A stretch of DNA of 36,216 nucleotides from Verrucomicrobiota bacterium. GTDB taxonomy: Bacteria; Verrucomicrobiota; Verrucomicrobiia; Limisphaerales; UBA9464. Where the stretch lies: positions 1 to 36,216 of the forward strand of contig CANGKZ010000048.1 of assembly GCA_947454705.1 (NCBI GenBank), given 5' to 3'. The translations under genes were made by a program, and so were the position numbers. Shown piece by piece: positions 1 through 7,372 of this stretch (position 1 is the first letter of the stretch; each line of letters begins with the position of its first letter). Under the pieces are notes generated by a model. It was not told where the DNA came from, did not search any database, and saw nothing but the letters and a program-made list of their open reading frames with translations.

Positions 1-18
1 GTTACCACCCCGTTAGAG

Positions 19-157
19 TTGCTCAAACCTCTGCGGTTTCGCCCGTTTTGGGGCGAAATTGCTCAAACCTCCCTCCGCATCGGTTTGATCAACGCAAGTC
101 GTTGATATTCCGCATCATTCCGGAAGATTCGCGCTGATTCCGGGTTGCTCAGACCTC
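19..157 (+). repeat. Three direct copies of TTGCTCAAACCTC
   Basis: TTGCTCAAACCTC occurs at 19-31 and 59-71, exactly 40 bases apart. A one-mismatch copy, TTGCTCAGACCTC, is at 145-157. Between the first two copies sits a perfect 8-bp hairpin (37-44 TTTCGCCC pairing with 51-58 GGGCGAAA, loop GTTTTG). Function unknown. The series may continue to the left of the window. Confidence 0.75.
107..140 (+). repeat. Period-10 micro-array, ATTC units
   Basis: ATTC recurs at 107, 117, 127 and 137, exactly every 10 bases, with CG or GC following each unit (ATTCCG, ATTCCG, ATTCGC, ATTCCG). It is one of several strictly phased short arrays found in the intergenic gaps of this window. Confidence 0.6.
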
Positions 158-186
158 GCGCGGAGACTCAATGCGGAGATTTTTTT

Positions 187-328
187 ACCGCAGATGGACG
201 CAGATAAACGCAGATGCAGAGGGAGATAAGTCGCTTGATGCGCATCCAATTCGTTCACCTGCTGGGTGAATCTCAATGGCCTCCGTTCCGCGCATTCGAA
301 TCTGCGTCCATCTGCGTTCATCTGCGGT
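187..328 (-). repeat. Dispersed element B, copy 1, with inverted period-10 ends
   Basis: The ends are inverted arms of 29 bases (187-215 and 300-328) that match at 26 positions. Each arm is itself a period-10 array: CGCAGAT starts at 189, 199 and 209, and ATCTGCG starts at 300, 310 and 320. The body, read on the minus strand, aligns over about 100 bases with plus-strand DNA at 14593-14706 (shared CGGAGGCCATT, TCACCCAGCA, GACGCATC-like blocks), so this is a dispersed element present in both orientations. Both copies also keep a similar open frame (peptides with RRPxRxTQQxN and YLxLHxRxSASICG), which may simply reflect shared ancestry. Confidence 0.75.
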
Positions 329-354
329 TGATTTCTCCCTCAACTGCCTTTTTT

Positions 355-388
355 AGGTCGATAAGTTGAAGCGTTGAAGGGGAAACGG
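355..388 (-). repeat. Element C copy (TTCAAC period-8)
   Basis: TTGAAG at 366-371 and 374-379 is the reverse complement of the CTTCAAC unit with 8-base spacing, followed by GGGGAAAC. The same arrangement recurs at 14108-14130, 14371-14394 and, in the opposite orientation, at 17699-17728. Confidence 0.55.
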
Positions 389-416
389 AGATGCGTGCAG
401 GCACGCGCGCCGCTTC

Positions 417-451
417 CATTTTTAACTTCGAATTCCCAGTTTTTAATTCCT
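417..451 (+). repeat. Period-7 AT-rich array
   Basis: Five 7-base units in register: CATTTTT, AACTTCG, AATTCCC, AGTTTTT, AATTCCT (417-451). A closely related period-7 array is at 3202-3236. It ends 5 bases before the stop codon of the minus-strand gene at 457 and lies in that gene's 3' region. Confidence 0.6.
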
Positions 452-456
452 GCACC

Positions 457-1827
457 TCAGGGAACTTCCAGCAGCTTTCGAATCGCACCCATCAACACGC
501 CTTCCACCTGCGGGGCGACATTCGATGCATTCGGGCCCGTCTCGTATCCGCCCTGCGAGTAGGCGATCTCCGTGCCGATGTATCCGGGTCCGTAATCGCC
601 ATACGCCGCCATCGCCACAAACCGGTCGGGACGCGCCGCCTTGGCCGCGAGCTGGTACTCCACGAACAACTCGCCCGGCAGATGCAACAGGCGCGCTGAA
701 CCCAGAGTGAGGCAGGTGACGTCGATCTTGTGCTTCGCCTCGCAGCGCTGGAGCCACGACAATTGGGCGGCGCCCCCGGCGAGGAAGAATGCGGCGTCGC
801 GCGCCTTGAGACGTGCCGTTAGTTGCTCGGTCTTCAAATGCGGCGCCGCCGGCAACAGCACCGGCTCGATCTTCCAGCCCACGTCGGACGCCGCGATCGG
901 CTCACGCTTGGTGTCCTCCCACGCGCGACGCATGCCATCGGCCAAACGCTCCGCGAGGATGCGGCGATTCTCGTGCGATCCGTCGTTGTACTTGCCCGCA
1001 CCAAGATTCCCCCCCGCGCCGTTGAAATGAACATGCAGCGCACCGGGGACCGCGAGCTGACGCAGGAAGCGCGCAACCCCGGGGAAATCCGGATTCGGAA
1101 TACCGGTGCGATAATAGCTCTGCGGATGCACAGCGTAATAGCTCAACACCGCCACCGCATTCGTCCCGTTCCAGAAGCTCACCAGCGACACCTGCGGATC
1201 AATCGTTCCCTCCGGTTCCGCACGCAGGAGCGGATCCGGACACGCGGTGTAGCGGACGGCGCGCACCTTGCCGTCGGTTCCCATGATCCGGCGGTTCGAC
1301 GCCACCTTGGAAACCGGTGCCGTGCCCAACCCGAGTTGACTCACCGGCTGCGCGGATTTCAGGGATTCATGCACTGCCCCCTTGAGTCGAACCAGCACGT
1401 CGCGGGCAAAGGTTCCCTCGTAGTTCAACGGATCAACACCGGCCTTTTTGAGCAATTGTTCCGCACCAAAATCACAATCGGGTGCGTCATGCTGATGAAG
1501 CGTATGAACCGCGACCCGCGACATCGAAGTGCCGGCCCCCTCCGCCACCGCGGCGCGAAACGCATCGTGCCCCTCGTTGCCGATGCCGATCCAATCGATG
1601 GCGCACAGCACGATCGGTTCGCCGGATCCAATCAGCACGATTCCGCGGGCTCGCAGGCCGAGATCCCAGTGATTGGTTACCGGATCGTAGGCAAGGTGGC
1701 TTCCGATGGGTGGGGTGACGTCGAGGTCGAACGTCGCCAACCGCAGGGCATCGGCAGCCACAGCGGCAGTGGAGGCGAGCACGAAGAACCCGAACGCTGC
1801 AACGGCGAGCCCAATCCGGTGAATCAT
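457..1827 (-). CDS. Secreted neutral/alkaline ceramidase-like protein of unknown substrate
   Basis: A 456-residue exported protein. The N terminus (MIHRIGLAVAAFGFFVLAS..AVAA) is a typical Sec signal peptide, and the mature part opens with FDLDVTPPIGSHLAYDP. Motifs common in the hypothetical proteins related to neutral/alkaline non-lysosomal ceramidase are visible: HTLHQHDAPD around residue 90, YYAVHPQSYYR near 235 and FNGAGGNLGAGKYND near 270, the His-rich stretches being possible metal ligands. The substrate is unknown; such proteins are frequent in Verrucomicrobiota and Planctomycetota. I chose the ATG at 1827 because a promoter-like -35/-10 pair ends 7 bases before it. An in-frame ATG at 1839 lies inside the -10 box. 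The frame continues open far upstream to 2307 but overlaps repeats and the next gene, so that extension is rejected. Confidence 0.75.
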   Translation of the reverse strand: MIHRIGLAVAAFGFFVLASTAAVAADALRLATFDLDVTPPIGSHLAYDPVTNHWDLGLRARGIVLIGSGEPIVLCAIDWIGIGNEGHDAFRAAVAEGAGTSMSRVAVHTLHQHDAPDCDFGAEQLLKKAGVDPLNYEGTFARDVLVRLKGAVHESLKSAQPVSQLGLGTAPVSKVASNRRIMGTDGKVRAVRYTACPDPLLRAEPEGTIDPQVSLVSFWNGTNAVAVLSYYAVHPQSYYRTGIPNPDFPGVARFLRQLAVPGALHVHFNGAGGNLGAGKYNDGSHENRRILAERLADGMRRAWEDTKREPIAASDVGWKIEPVLLPAAPHLKTEQLTARLKARDAAFFLAGGAAQLSWLQRCEAKHKIDVTCLTLGSARLLHLPGELFVEYQLAAKAARPDRFVAMAAYGDYGPGYIGTEIAYSQGGYETGPNASNVAPQVEGVLMGAIRKLLEVP

Positions 1828-1834
1828 GCGTGGA

Positions 1835-1862
1835 ACCATAGTGCGGTCCCCGCGAGTGAGAA
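1835..1862 (-). promoter_or_regulatory. Putative promoter, leaderless geometry
   Basis: On the minus strand TTCTCA (1857-1862) and TATGGT (1835-1840) are separated by 16 bases, and the ATG at 1827 starts 7 bases after the -10 box. The geometry is identical to that at 34254-34289. Inferred from consensus only. Confidence 0.45.
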
Positions 1863-1948
1863 GGCGAAAGGCTTCATTCGGAACGACACTCAACCCAATC
1901 CTCCGCCCAAAATCGAAACACCCGGGCATAGAAAACACCGATCGCCAT

Positions 1949-1990
1949 GGAGTGCGGCGGGAAGCGCAGCGCCACGCCGCTTTGCTCAAC
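1949..1990 (+). repeat. REP-like hairpin family A, copy A1
   Basis: GGAGTGCGGCGGGAAGCGCA begins the copy. The stem is GCGGCG (1954-1959) with CGCCGC (1975-1980). In the copies at 7997, 13108 and 13979 the equivalent stem is GCGGTG with CACCGC, so both partners of one base pair have changed together. Faces copy A2 as an inverted repeat. Confidence 0.7.
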
Positions 1991-2000
1991 GCCGGCCGAG

Positions 2001-2136
2001 GAACGGATCGGATGAACCGCAGAGACGCGGAGCCGCAGAGTGGTGTTGAAGGCCTCTTTTTTGGTACCGATGCGATGGACCCGGTCGGTTTGAATCGAAG
2101 GGCGTTTTCGAAAGCGGTGTCGACGCTCCGCACTCC
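2001..2136 (-). repeat. REP-like hairpin family A, long copy A2
   Basis: Read on the minus strand this begins GGAGTGCGGAGCGTCGACAC and continues with TTCAAACCGACCGG, CATCGCA, AAAGAGGCC and a period-8 CTCTGCG-type array (CGCAGAG at 2018, CGCGGAG at 2026 and CGCAGAG at 2034 on the plus strand). It aligns over its whole length with copy A3 at 7997-8136. It starts 43 bases after the stop of the minus-strand gene ending at 2180, in the same direction as that gene. The stem-forming part is shortened in this copy. Confidence 0.75.
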
Positions 2137-2179
2137 ATAGCACGCAGCCTTCTTTCGCACTGCGATCTCCGGAATCCGC

Positions 2180-3112
2180 CTACCGGTATTTCCCCGCGCT
2201 CGTGGGTAGGTATTTGTCGAACCAGTCGGCGAAGGCGAGCAGGTCCCACAGCATCGAAAGCCATCCGTGCTTTCCTCCGGGATGCACCACCAGTTCCACC
2301 GTTCCACCCAATTTCCTCACCGCGGCCTGATACCGTTGCGATTGCTCCAGCGGCACCAGCGTGTCGGCGTCACCGTGATAAATCAGCGTCGGGGGAAGAT
2401 TCGAACTCAGGTGGTAAAGCGGGGACATTTCCCGAGCGATCACCGGCCAGGGAGCGTGATTCGTCCGGTCCATTCCAAACGCCCGCACGAAGCTCTTCGG
2501 CGGACCACCATCGTGCAGGTTCTCCGTGGACGGACCGAGGTCCACCAGATCGGTGACCGGATAGAAAATCGCCACCGTCTGCACCGCGCTCGATTCGCGA
2601 TCCACCGGATCCGGCGCGTTCGCCGGTCCCGGACCTCCTCGCGTGGCCAGCATCAAACTGAAGTGCCCGCCCGCGCTGCCGCCGACGACTCCGAGCCGGT
2701 TCGGATCGATGCCAAACTCCGCCGCATGCGCCCGGATGTAGCGAACCCCGCGGCTCACATCGTCGAACGATTCCATCACCGTCGATTCCGGCTGCGACAC
2801 ATGGCTCACCGCCAGCACCGTGTATCCGCGACGGATCAGCGGCGCGACCATCCAGGGATGAAACGCATTGGTGCCCGACTTCCATCCCCCGCTCACCATC
2901 AGCGCCACGCCCAATCCGTTCGGTTTTAGTGGCCGCACCACGTCGAGGATCAAGTCATGCCCGTGGCGTTTGCCGTAAACCAACTGTTCGCGTCGGGCGA
3001 TCGAGGGATGGAAATACATCCACACCGCGCCCGCGATCAGGAGCAGCAGAACGATCAAACCGGCGAAACCGAGGGCGATCCGCTTCAACCAGCGTTTTAG
3101 GGTCACATTCAT
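2180..3112 (-). CDS. Membrane-anchored alpha/beta hydrolase, BD-FAE/carboxylesterase type
   Basis: A 310-residue hydrolase. Residues 10-33 form one hydrophobic segment after a basic start (KRWLKR), so the enzyme is probably held in the inner membrane with its catalytic domain outside the cytoplasm. The alpha/beta-hydrolase triad is visible: nucleophile Ser146 in GGSAGG, an Asp in HGDADTLVP (248 or 250) and His282 in GGKHGW. It resembles the acetyl-esterase/BD-FAE group (dienelactone-hydrolase-like fold). The natural ester is unknown. The start is the ATG that gives the basic-hydrophobic N terminus; no Shine-Dalgarno sequence is visible. It is followed after 43 bases by hairpin element A2 and then by the ceramidase-like gene on the same strand; that gene has its own promoter-like sequence, so the two need not be co-transcribed. 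Confidence 0.85.
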   Translation of the reverse strand: MNVTLKRWLKRIALGFAGLIVLLLLIAGAVWMYFHPSIARREQLVYGKRHGHDLILDVVRPLKPNGLGVALMVSGGWKSGTNAFHPWMVAPLIRRGYTVLAVSHVSQPESTVMESFDDVSRGVRYIRAHAAEFGIDPNRLGVVGGSAGGHFSLMLATRGGPGPANAPDPVDRESSAVQTVAIFYPVTDLVDLGPSTENLHDGGPPKSFVRAFGMDRTNHAPWPVIAREMSPLYHLSSNLPPTLIYHGDADTLVPLEQSQRYQAAVRKLGGTVELVVHPGGKHGWLSMLWDLLAFADWFDKYLPTSAGKYR

Positions 3113-3201
3113 CCGGGTGACGCGAGGTTGCCCCGCACTCGTTTCCTTGGCCAGCGAACAAGGCGGATCCCCGAAACGCGGCGAGACTCACCCACGCCCG
3201 C

Positions 3202-3236
3202 CATTTTTCATTTTTAATTTCTCATTCAAAATTCCC
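3202..3236 (+). repeat. Period-7 AT-rich array
   Basis: CATTTTT, CATTTTT, AATTTCT, CATTCAA, AATTCCC: ATT recurs at 3203, 3210, 3217, 3224 and 3231, exactly every 7 bases. Related in unit sequence and period to the array at 417-451. It lies in the gap between two divergent genes, 51 bases upstream of the plus-strand start. Confidence 0.65.
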
Positions 3237-3286
3237 CCCACCCCGGACTGGCCAAAGCCCGCGGCGGCGGATAGGGATTGGCCACC

Positions 3287-4168
3287 ATGCGCGTCCTCCA
3301 CATCCACGCCCACTTCGACGACTTCGAATTCGTGGCCGCCGGCACCTTCGAATTGTGGCGCCAGACCCGGCCGGAGTTCCGCGGACGCGTGCTGGTGTGC
3401 ACCGACGGACGGAGCGGACACCAATTCCGCACCCGGGAGGAAACCGCGCGGGTCCGCCTGGCCGAACAGGAAGCCAGCGCCGCGCTCGGTGGATACGAAT
3501 TCGAGCTGCTCAAGAAACCGGATGGACGCCCGTTTGAAGAAGCGTGCCGGACCCTGACCACCGACCTTCTCGCCTCGCTCTGGAAATCGATCCGCGAGTT
3601 CGAGCCCGACTACATTCTCTGCCCGCCGCTTCCCACCGATCCCCAGGCCGGAATTCATCCGGACCACGTCACCGTCGCCGAGGCCGTTCGCCGCGTGGCC
3701 TACATGATCAATGTGCCGCATGCCTTTCTCGGGGAATTCCCAGCGGCCGACGAAACCGTGTCCCGCTGGGTCAAGACCCCGGTGATCCTCAACACCTACG
3801 ACGGCTACATGGCCGGGGCGAACGCCGTGGACCTCGCCGTAGAAGTGGAACCCGCCTTCGATCTCGTCGCCCGCGAATCCTGGTGTCACCAGAGCCAGAT
3901 CAACGAATGGCTCCCGTGGGTGGCCCGCCACCACATTGAGCCCACCGCCGATCTCGACGCTTGGAAGGCCCGCCTGCGCTCCCGCTTCCAGCGTCAGGCC
4001 CGCGAAATGGGGCTTCCGGCCGACCGTGCCTGGGAGGTGTTCACCGTCACCGCCTGGGGCACGGTTCCAGGATTGGAACAGCTCCTGCGCGATTTCCCCG
4101 CCCTGCACCAGGATCCCGAGCGGCACGAGCGGCTGCGCACCAAGCTCCGCCGGTGGAGCGGACACTGA
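3287..4168 (+). CDS. PIG-L family deacetylase
   Basis: A 293-residue member of the PIG-L/LmbE zinc deacetylase family (N-acetylglucosaminyl-phosphatidylinositol deacetylase, MshB, BshB and relatives). The N-terminal zinc motif reads HAHFDD (residues 7-12), a variant of the usual AHPDDE with Phe for Pro. The second zinc motif HPDH follows near residue 125. Known members remove acetyl groups from GlcNAc joined to inositol or another aglycone. Next to an inositol-type transport and oxygenase block, an inositol-glycoside substrate is attractive, but this is inference. An in-frame TTG at 3278 would add three residues; ATG 3287 gives the usual family start (MRVLHIHAHFDD). The following gene begins 74 bases later with its own promoter-like sequence. 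Confidence 0.88.
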   Translation: MRVLHIHAHFDDFEFVAAGTFELWRQTRPEFRGRVLVCTDGRSGHQFRTREETARVRLAEQEASAALGGYEFELLKKPDGRPFEEACRTLTTDLLASLWKSIREFEPDYILCPPLPTDPQAGIHPDHVTVAEAVRRVAYMINVPHAFLGEFPAADETVSRWVKTPVILNTYDGYMAGANAVDLAVEVEPAFDLVARESWCHQSQINEWLPWVARHHIEPTADLDAWKARLRSRFQRQAREMGLPADRAWEVFTVTAWGTVPGLEQLLRDFPALHQDPERHERLRTKLRRWSGH

Positions 4169-4206
4169 CCCTTGGTGCGGCTTCCCATTTCCCTGCCGTC
4201 GCACGC

Positions 4207-4236
4207 TTGCCCCAATCCGCCGGGCCTGACTAGGCT
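4207..4236 (+). promoter_or_regulatory. Putative promoter of the ABC-transport/MIOX block
   Basis: TTGCCC (4207-4212) and TAGGCT (4231-4236) are 18 bases apart. The ATG at 4243 follows 6 bases after the -10 box, so a transcript would be leaderless or nearly so. No Shine-Dalgarno sequence precedes the ATG, which agrees with this. Consensus-based inference. Confidence 0.45.
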
Positions 4237-4242
4237 ACGCTC

Positions 4243-5223
4243 ATGACATCCCCGCTGCGTGCGCTTGCGCTCTCTGCCGCCCTCGTGTTTGCCGCGATTG
4301 GAGCCGATTCGTACTCCATCGCCGTCATCCCCAAGGGAACGACCCACGAATTCTGGAAGTCGATCCACGCCGGCGCCGTGAAGGCCGAACAGGAACTCGC
4401 CGCCCAGGGCGTCAAGGTACGCATCTTCTGGAAGGGCCCGCTGCGTGAAGACGATCGCGACCAGCAGATCCAGGTGGTCGAGAACTTCACCGCCCGCAAG
4501 GTCAGCGGCATCGTGCTCGCCCCGCTCGATTCCCAGGCGCTCGTCGCCCCGGTCACCAGCGCCACCCAGGCCGGCATTCCGACGGTGGTCATTGATTCCG
4601 ATCTCAAATCCGACAAGCAGATCAGCTTCGTCGCGACCGACAATTTCAAGGGCGGCCAGATGGGTGCCAACGCGCTTGCTGAATTCCTCGGCGGCAAGGG
4701 CAACGTGATCCTGCTCCGATATCAGGTGGGCAGCGCTAGCACCGAAGCGCGCGAAGCCGGCTTCCTCGACGCCATCCAAAAGCACCCCGGCATCAAGGTG
4801 ATCTCCTCCGACCAACACGCCGGAGCCACCCGCGAACTCGCGTATCAGGCCTCGCAGAATCTTCTGAACCGTTTCGGTCGCGACGTGAACGGCGTCTTCT
4901 GCGCCAACGAGACCGCCACCATCGCCATGACCAAGGCGCTGCGCGACATCGGCAAGACCGGCGGCAAGGTGAAGGTCGTGGGCTTCGACTCCGGCACCCA
5001 GTCCGTGCTCGACCTCCGCCAGGGCGATGTCCAGGCCCTCGTCGTGCAGGATCCGCTCAAGATGGGTTACCTCGGCGTCCTCACCGTGGTGCAGAAGCTG
5101 CAGGGCAAGGCGGTCGAAAAACGCATCGACACCGGCGTCACCCTCGTGACCAAGGAAAACATGTCGGAACCCGCCAACGCCGCGCTCCTCGCACCGCCGA
5201 TCGCCAAGTTCCTCAAGGAATAA
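4243..5223 (+). CDS. ABC transporter sugar/polyol-binding protein (Peripla_BP_4 type)
   Basis: A 326-residue periplasmic binding protein of the ribose/galactose/inositol class. The signal peptide is MTSPLRALALSAALVFAAIGA, with no lipobox cysteine, so the protein is free in the periplasm. The family pattern is clear: IAVIPKGTTHEFWKSIHAGA at the start, QIQVVENFTARKVSGIVLAPLD, GIPTVVIDSD, SFVATDNFKGGQMGA, VFCANETATIAM, VVGFDSG and VQDPLKMGYLGV. The ligand cannot be read from sequence. The permease gene follows after 75 bases and a myo-inositol oxygenase gene after that, so I infer inositol or a related polyol. No lysine/arginine-rich cytoplasmic component or ATP-binding gene is present nearby. 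Confidence 0.88.
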   Translation: MTSPLRALALSAALVFAAIGADSYSIAVIPKGTTHEFWKSIHAGAVKAEQELAAQGVKVRIFWKGPLREDDRDQQIQVVENFTARKVSGIVLAPLDSQALVAPVTSATQAGIPTVVIDSDLKSDKQISFVATDNFKGGQMGANALAEFLGGKGNVILLRYQVGSASTEAREAGFLDAIQKHPGIKVISSDQHAGATRELAYQASQNLLNRFGRDVNGVFCANETATIAMTKALRDIGKTGGKVKVVGFDSGTQSVLDLRQGDVQALVVQDPLKMGYLGVLTVVQKLQGKAVEKRIDTGVTLVTKENMSEPANAALLAPPIAKFLKE

Positions 5224-5262
5224 GTTCAGAGCTTCCGTCACCGGTTCCAGCCAGCGCGTTTT

Positions 5263-5296
5263 CGATCTCCGATCTGCGATCTTCGAACTCCGATCT
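5263..5296 (+). repeat. Period-7 array, CGATCT units
   Basis: CGATCT at 5263, 5270 and 5277, CGAACT at 5284 and CGATCT at 5291: five units, exactly 7 bases apart. The array fills the place where the ribosome binding site of the permease gene should be and ends 2 bases before its GTG start. Confidence 0.7.
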
Positions 5297-5298
5297 TC

Positions 5299-6261
5299 GT
5301 GTCCCGCCTCGCTCGCCTCCTCCAATCCGGCGGCCCATTTTTGGGTCTGTTGCTGGTCTGCGGTCTCTTCGCCCTCACCGAGGAACGTGAATTCATTTTC
5401 ACGGGCGGGAACTTCAAGAACATCCTCACCCAAACCGTCATCGTTGCGGTCGGGGCCCTGGGGATGACCCTCATCATCATCGGCGGCGGCATCGATCTCA
5501 GCGTCGGATCCGTGGTGGCCTTCACCGGCGTCCTCGGAGCCAAACTGCTGGTGGCCGGCTGGAACCCCTGGGCCACCGCCGCGGCGCTCATCGCGGTCGG
5601 CGCCGGCATCGGACTGTTCAACGGCACCATCATCGCCGGGTTCCGCATGATGCCATTCATCGTCACCCTCGGCATGATGGGAATCGTCCGCGGTTCCGCC
5701 AAATGGCTCGGGCAAAACCAGACCATCAACGCCCCGCCCGAATCCCCCGTTCAGCGCCTCATGGCCCGGGTGAATCCGTCCGACTTCTGGCCCCTGCCCC
5801 CCGGCGTGTGGATCCTGCTCGGCCTCGCCGTGGTCATGGCCCTGCTGCTGCGGCGTACCGTTTTTGGGCGTCACGTCTTCGCCATCGGCGCCAACGAGAT
5901 TGCCGCCCGGTACAGCGGCGTGCGGGTGGGATCGGTGAAGGCCGCGACCTACGCCATCGCCGGCATGCTGTTCGGATTTGCGGGATTGCTCCAGATGTCG
6001 CGCCTCACCCAGGGCGACCCCACCGTGGCGGTCGGGCTCGAACTCGACATCATCGCCGCCGTGGTCATCGGCGGGGCCAGCCTGAGCGGCGGCGCGGGGA
6101 GCATTCTTGGATCGTTGATCGGAGCCCTGATCATGGCCCTGCTGCGGAATGGCACCAACCAACTCGGGTGGCAGACCTTCACCCAGGAAATCATCATCGG
6201 CGTGGTCATCGTCCTCGCCGTGGGTCTCGACAAGTGGCGCCAGGCCCGGAGCAGCCGGTGA
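5299..6261 (+). CDS. ABC transporter permease, RbsC/inositol-sugar type (BPD_transp_2)
   Basis: A 320-residue polytopic inner-membrane permease of the RbsC/XylH/IatP class. Family signatures include TLIIIGGGIDLSVGSVVAF (about residues 54-74), FNGTIIAGFRMMPFIVTLG, RRTVFGRHVFAIGANEIAARYSGV, which should contain the contact loop for the ATPase, and VVIGGASLSGGAGS. It should pair with the binding protein encoded just upstream. No ATP-binding subunit lies between or beside the two genes; transporters of this class need an RbsA/MglA-like double ATPase, which must be encoded elsewhere. The start is a GTG directly after a period-7 repeat, with no Shine-Dalgarno sequence. The N terminus (MSRLARLLQSGG before the first membrane segment) supports that start. 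Confidence 0.88.
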   Translation: MSRLARLLQSGGPFLGLLLVCGLFALTEEREFIFTGGNFKNILTQTVIVAVGALGMTLIIIGGGIDLSVGSVVAFTGVLGAKLLVAGWNPWATAAALIAVGAGIGLFNGTIIAGFRMMPFIVTLGMMGIVRGSAKWLGQNQTINAPPESPVQRLMARVNPSDFWPLPPGVWILLGLAVVMALLLRRTVFGRHVFAIGANEIAARYSGVRVGSVKAATYAIAGMLFGFAGLLQMSRLTQGDPTVAVGLELDIIAAVVIGGASLSGGAGSILGSLIGALIMALLRNGTNQLGWQTFTQEIIIGVVIVLAVGLDKWRQARSSR

Positions 6262-6403
6262 TTGCAAGCGGTTGGAAGTGTTCAACTCCGCAGCCGATAA
6301 ATGCCAATTTTCGCAGCGTTTTCCGGCTTGAGGATTTACCTTCAGTCGGCGAACACCGTTGCCGTTCAAGTTGCATCATCAATCTGATTCCTGATTTCGT
6401 TTC

Positions 6404-7309
6404 ATGAGCTCAGCCCCCTCCTCCAATTCCGCCACGCCGCTCCAGAGCCTCGATGAGGTCGAAGACTTCTACAAAACGCGCTATCCGGAGCCGATGAGCG
6501 AAGCCGCGAAGCCCAAGGTGGGCTATGCGCCGGACAAGAAGGAAACCGAGTTCCGCAACTACGAGGCCGACGCGCGTCCGACCGTGCGCGAGTTCTACCG
6601 CCTGAACCACACCTTCCAGACCTACGACTTCGGCGTGGCCAAGCGGAAGGAATACCTCGGGCTGAACCGCATGCAGATGGGCATCTGGGAAGCCGCCGAG
6701 TACCTGAATCAGCTGGTGGACGACAGCGACCCGGACACCGACATGTCCCAGCTCGAGCACCTCCTCCAGACCGCCGAGCATCTCCGCAAGGACGGCCAGC
6801 CCCGCTGGATGATCCTCACCGGCTTTGTCCACGATCTCGGAAAGATCCTCTGCCTTTGGGGCGAACCCCAGTGGGCGGTCGTCGGCGACACCTTCCCGAC
6901 CGGATGCGCCTTCTCGCAGAAAATCGTCTTCCCGAAATTCTTCGAAGCCAACCCCGACAGCAAGGACCCGCGCTTCACCTCGAAGAACGGCGTGTACACC
7001 GAGGGATGCGGACTCGATGCCGTGAACCTCTCCTGGGGCCACGACGAGTACATCTACCAGGTCTGCAAAAACTACCTACCCCTCTCCGGCCTCTACATGC
7101 TGCGGTACCACAGCTTCTATCCGTGGCACCGCGAAGGCGAATACAGCCACCTGCTCAACAACCAGGACCGCGAAAACCTCAAGTGGGTGCAGGCCTTCAA
7201 TCCGTACGACCTCTACACCAAGAGCCACGCCAAGCCCGATGTGAAGGCATTGCGGCCGTACTACGAGGACCTCATCGCCGAATTCTTCCCGGCGAAAGTC
7301 CGCTGGTGA
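6404..7309 (+). CDS. Inositol oxygenase (myo-inositol to D-glucuronate)
   Basis: A 301-residue, full-length homologue of eukaryotic MIOX, the di-iron oxygenase that cleaves the ring of myo-inositol to give D-glucuronate. The six iron ligands known from the mouse enzyme are all recognisable: His126 (TAEH), His143 and Asp144 (VHDLGK), His213 (WGHDEY), His236 (RYHSFYPWH) and Asp269 (NPYDLY). The blocks [26 protein letters not shown] and [10 protein letters not shown] are also intact, so the enzyme is probably active. It is cytoplasmic and has no signal peptide. It follows the binding protein and permease genes after a gap of 142 bases, which may hold a promoter, and ends at a clear terminator. 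The position suggests that the transporter delivers its substrate. Bacterial MIOX is much less common than the InoDH/iol route. Confidence 0.96.
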   Translation: MSSAPSSNSATPLQSLDEVEDFYKTRYPEPMSEAAKPKVGYAPDKKETEFRNYEADARPTVREFYRLNHTFQTYDFGVAKRKEYLGLNRMQMGIWEAAEYLNQLVDDSDPDTDMSQLEHLLQTAEHLRKDGQPRWMILTGFVHDLGKILCLWGEPQWAVVGDTFPTGCAFSQKIVFPKFFEANPDSKDPRFTSKNGVYTEGCGLDAVNLSWGHDEYIYQVCKNYLPLSGLYMLRYHSFYPWHREGEYSHLLNNQDRENLKWVQAFNPYDLYTKSHAKPDVKALRPYYEDLIAEFFPAKVRW

Positions 7310-7321
7310 GTTCAAAACGAG

Positions 7322-7352
7322 AAACGCCCGCGAATCCGCTGGGCGTTTTTTT
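7322..7352 (+). terminator. Rho-independent terminator after the inositol oxygenase gene
   Basis: AAACGCCC (7322-7329) pairs with GGGCGTTT (7341-7348) around an 11-base loop, and the T-run extends to 7352. It starts 13 bases after the stop codon. Confidence 0.85.
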
Positions 7353-7372
7353 GTATCCCATCGCGCACTGAA

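Larger units (their letters stand above)
1..456. other. Gene-free repeat-rich stretch
   Basis: No convincing gene is seen here. The stretch is a mosaic of small repeats, listed separately: three copies of a 13-base motif, a period-10 ATTC array, a copy of dispersed element B bounded by inverted period-10 arrays, a copy of element C and a period-7 AT-rich array. A 68-codon open frame on the minus strand lies inside element B and is better explained by the repeat than by a gene. It abuts the 3' end of the minus-strand gene that stops at 457. Confidence 0.7.
1828..2179. other. Intergenic stretch between two minus-strand genes
   Basis: No gene. It holds the promoter of the downstream gene and an inverted pair of hairpin-family copies (1949-1990 plus, 2001-2136 minus) that together form an element of about 188 bases. 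Bases 1863-1948 and 2137-2179 show nothing recognisable. Confidence 0.6.

Noticed and set aside
823-2049. 408-codon open frame on the plus strand
   Set aside because: Antisense to the ceramidase-like gene, which has a signal peptide and family motifs.
1840-2307. N-terminal extension of the ceramidase-like frame to 2307
   Set aside because: The extra 160 residues overlap hairpin elements and the end of the upstream hydrolase gene. The signal peptide at the inner start shows where translation begins.
3994-6369. 791-codon open frame on the minus strand
   Set aside because: It lies antisense to the binding-protein and permease genes, which have clear family motifs. Its composition (long Gly/His/Asp/Glu runs) is what the codon bias of GC-rich genes yields on the opposite strand.
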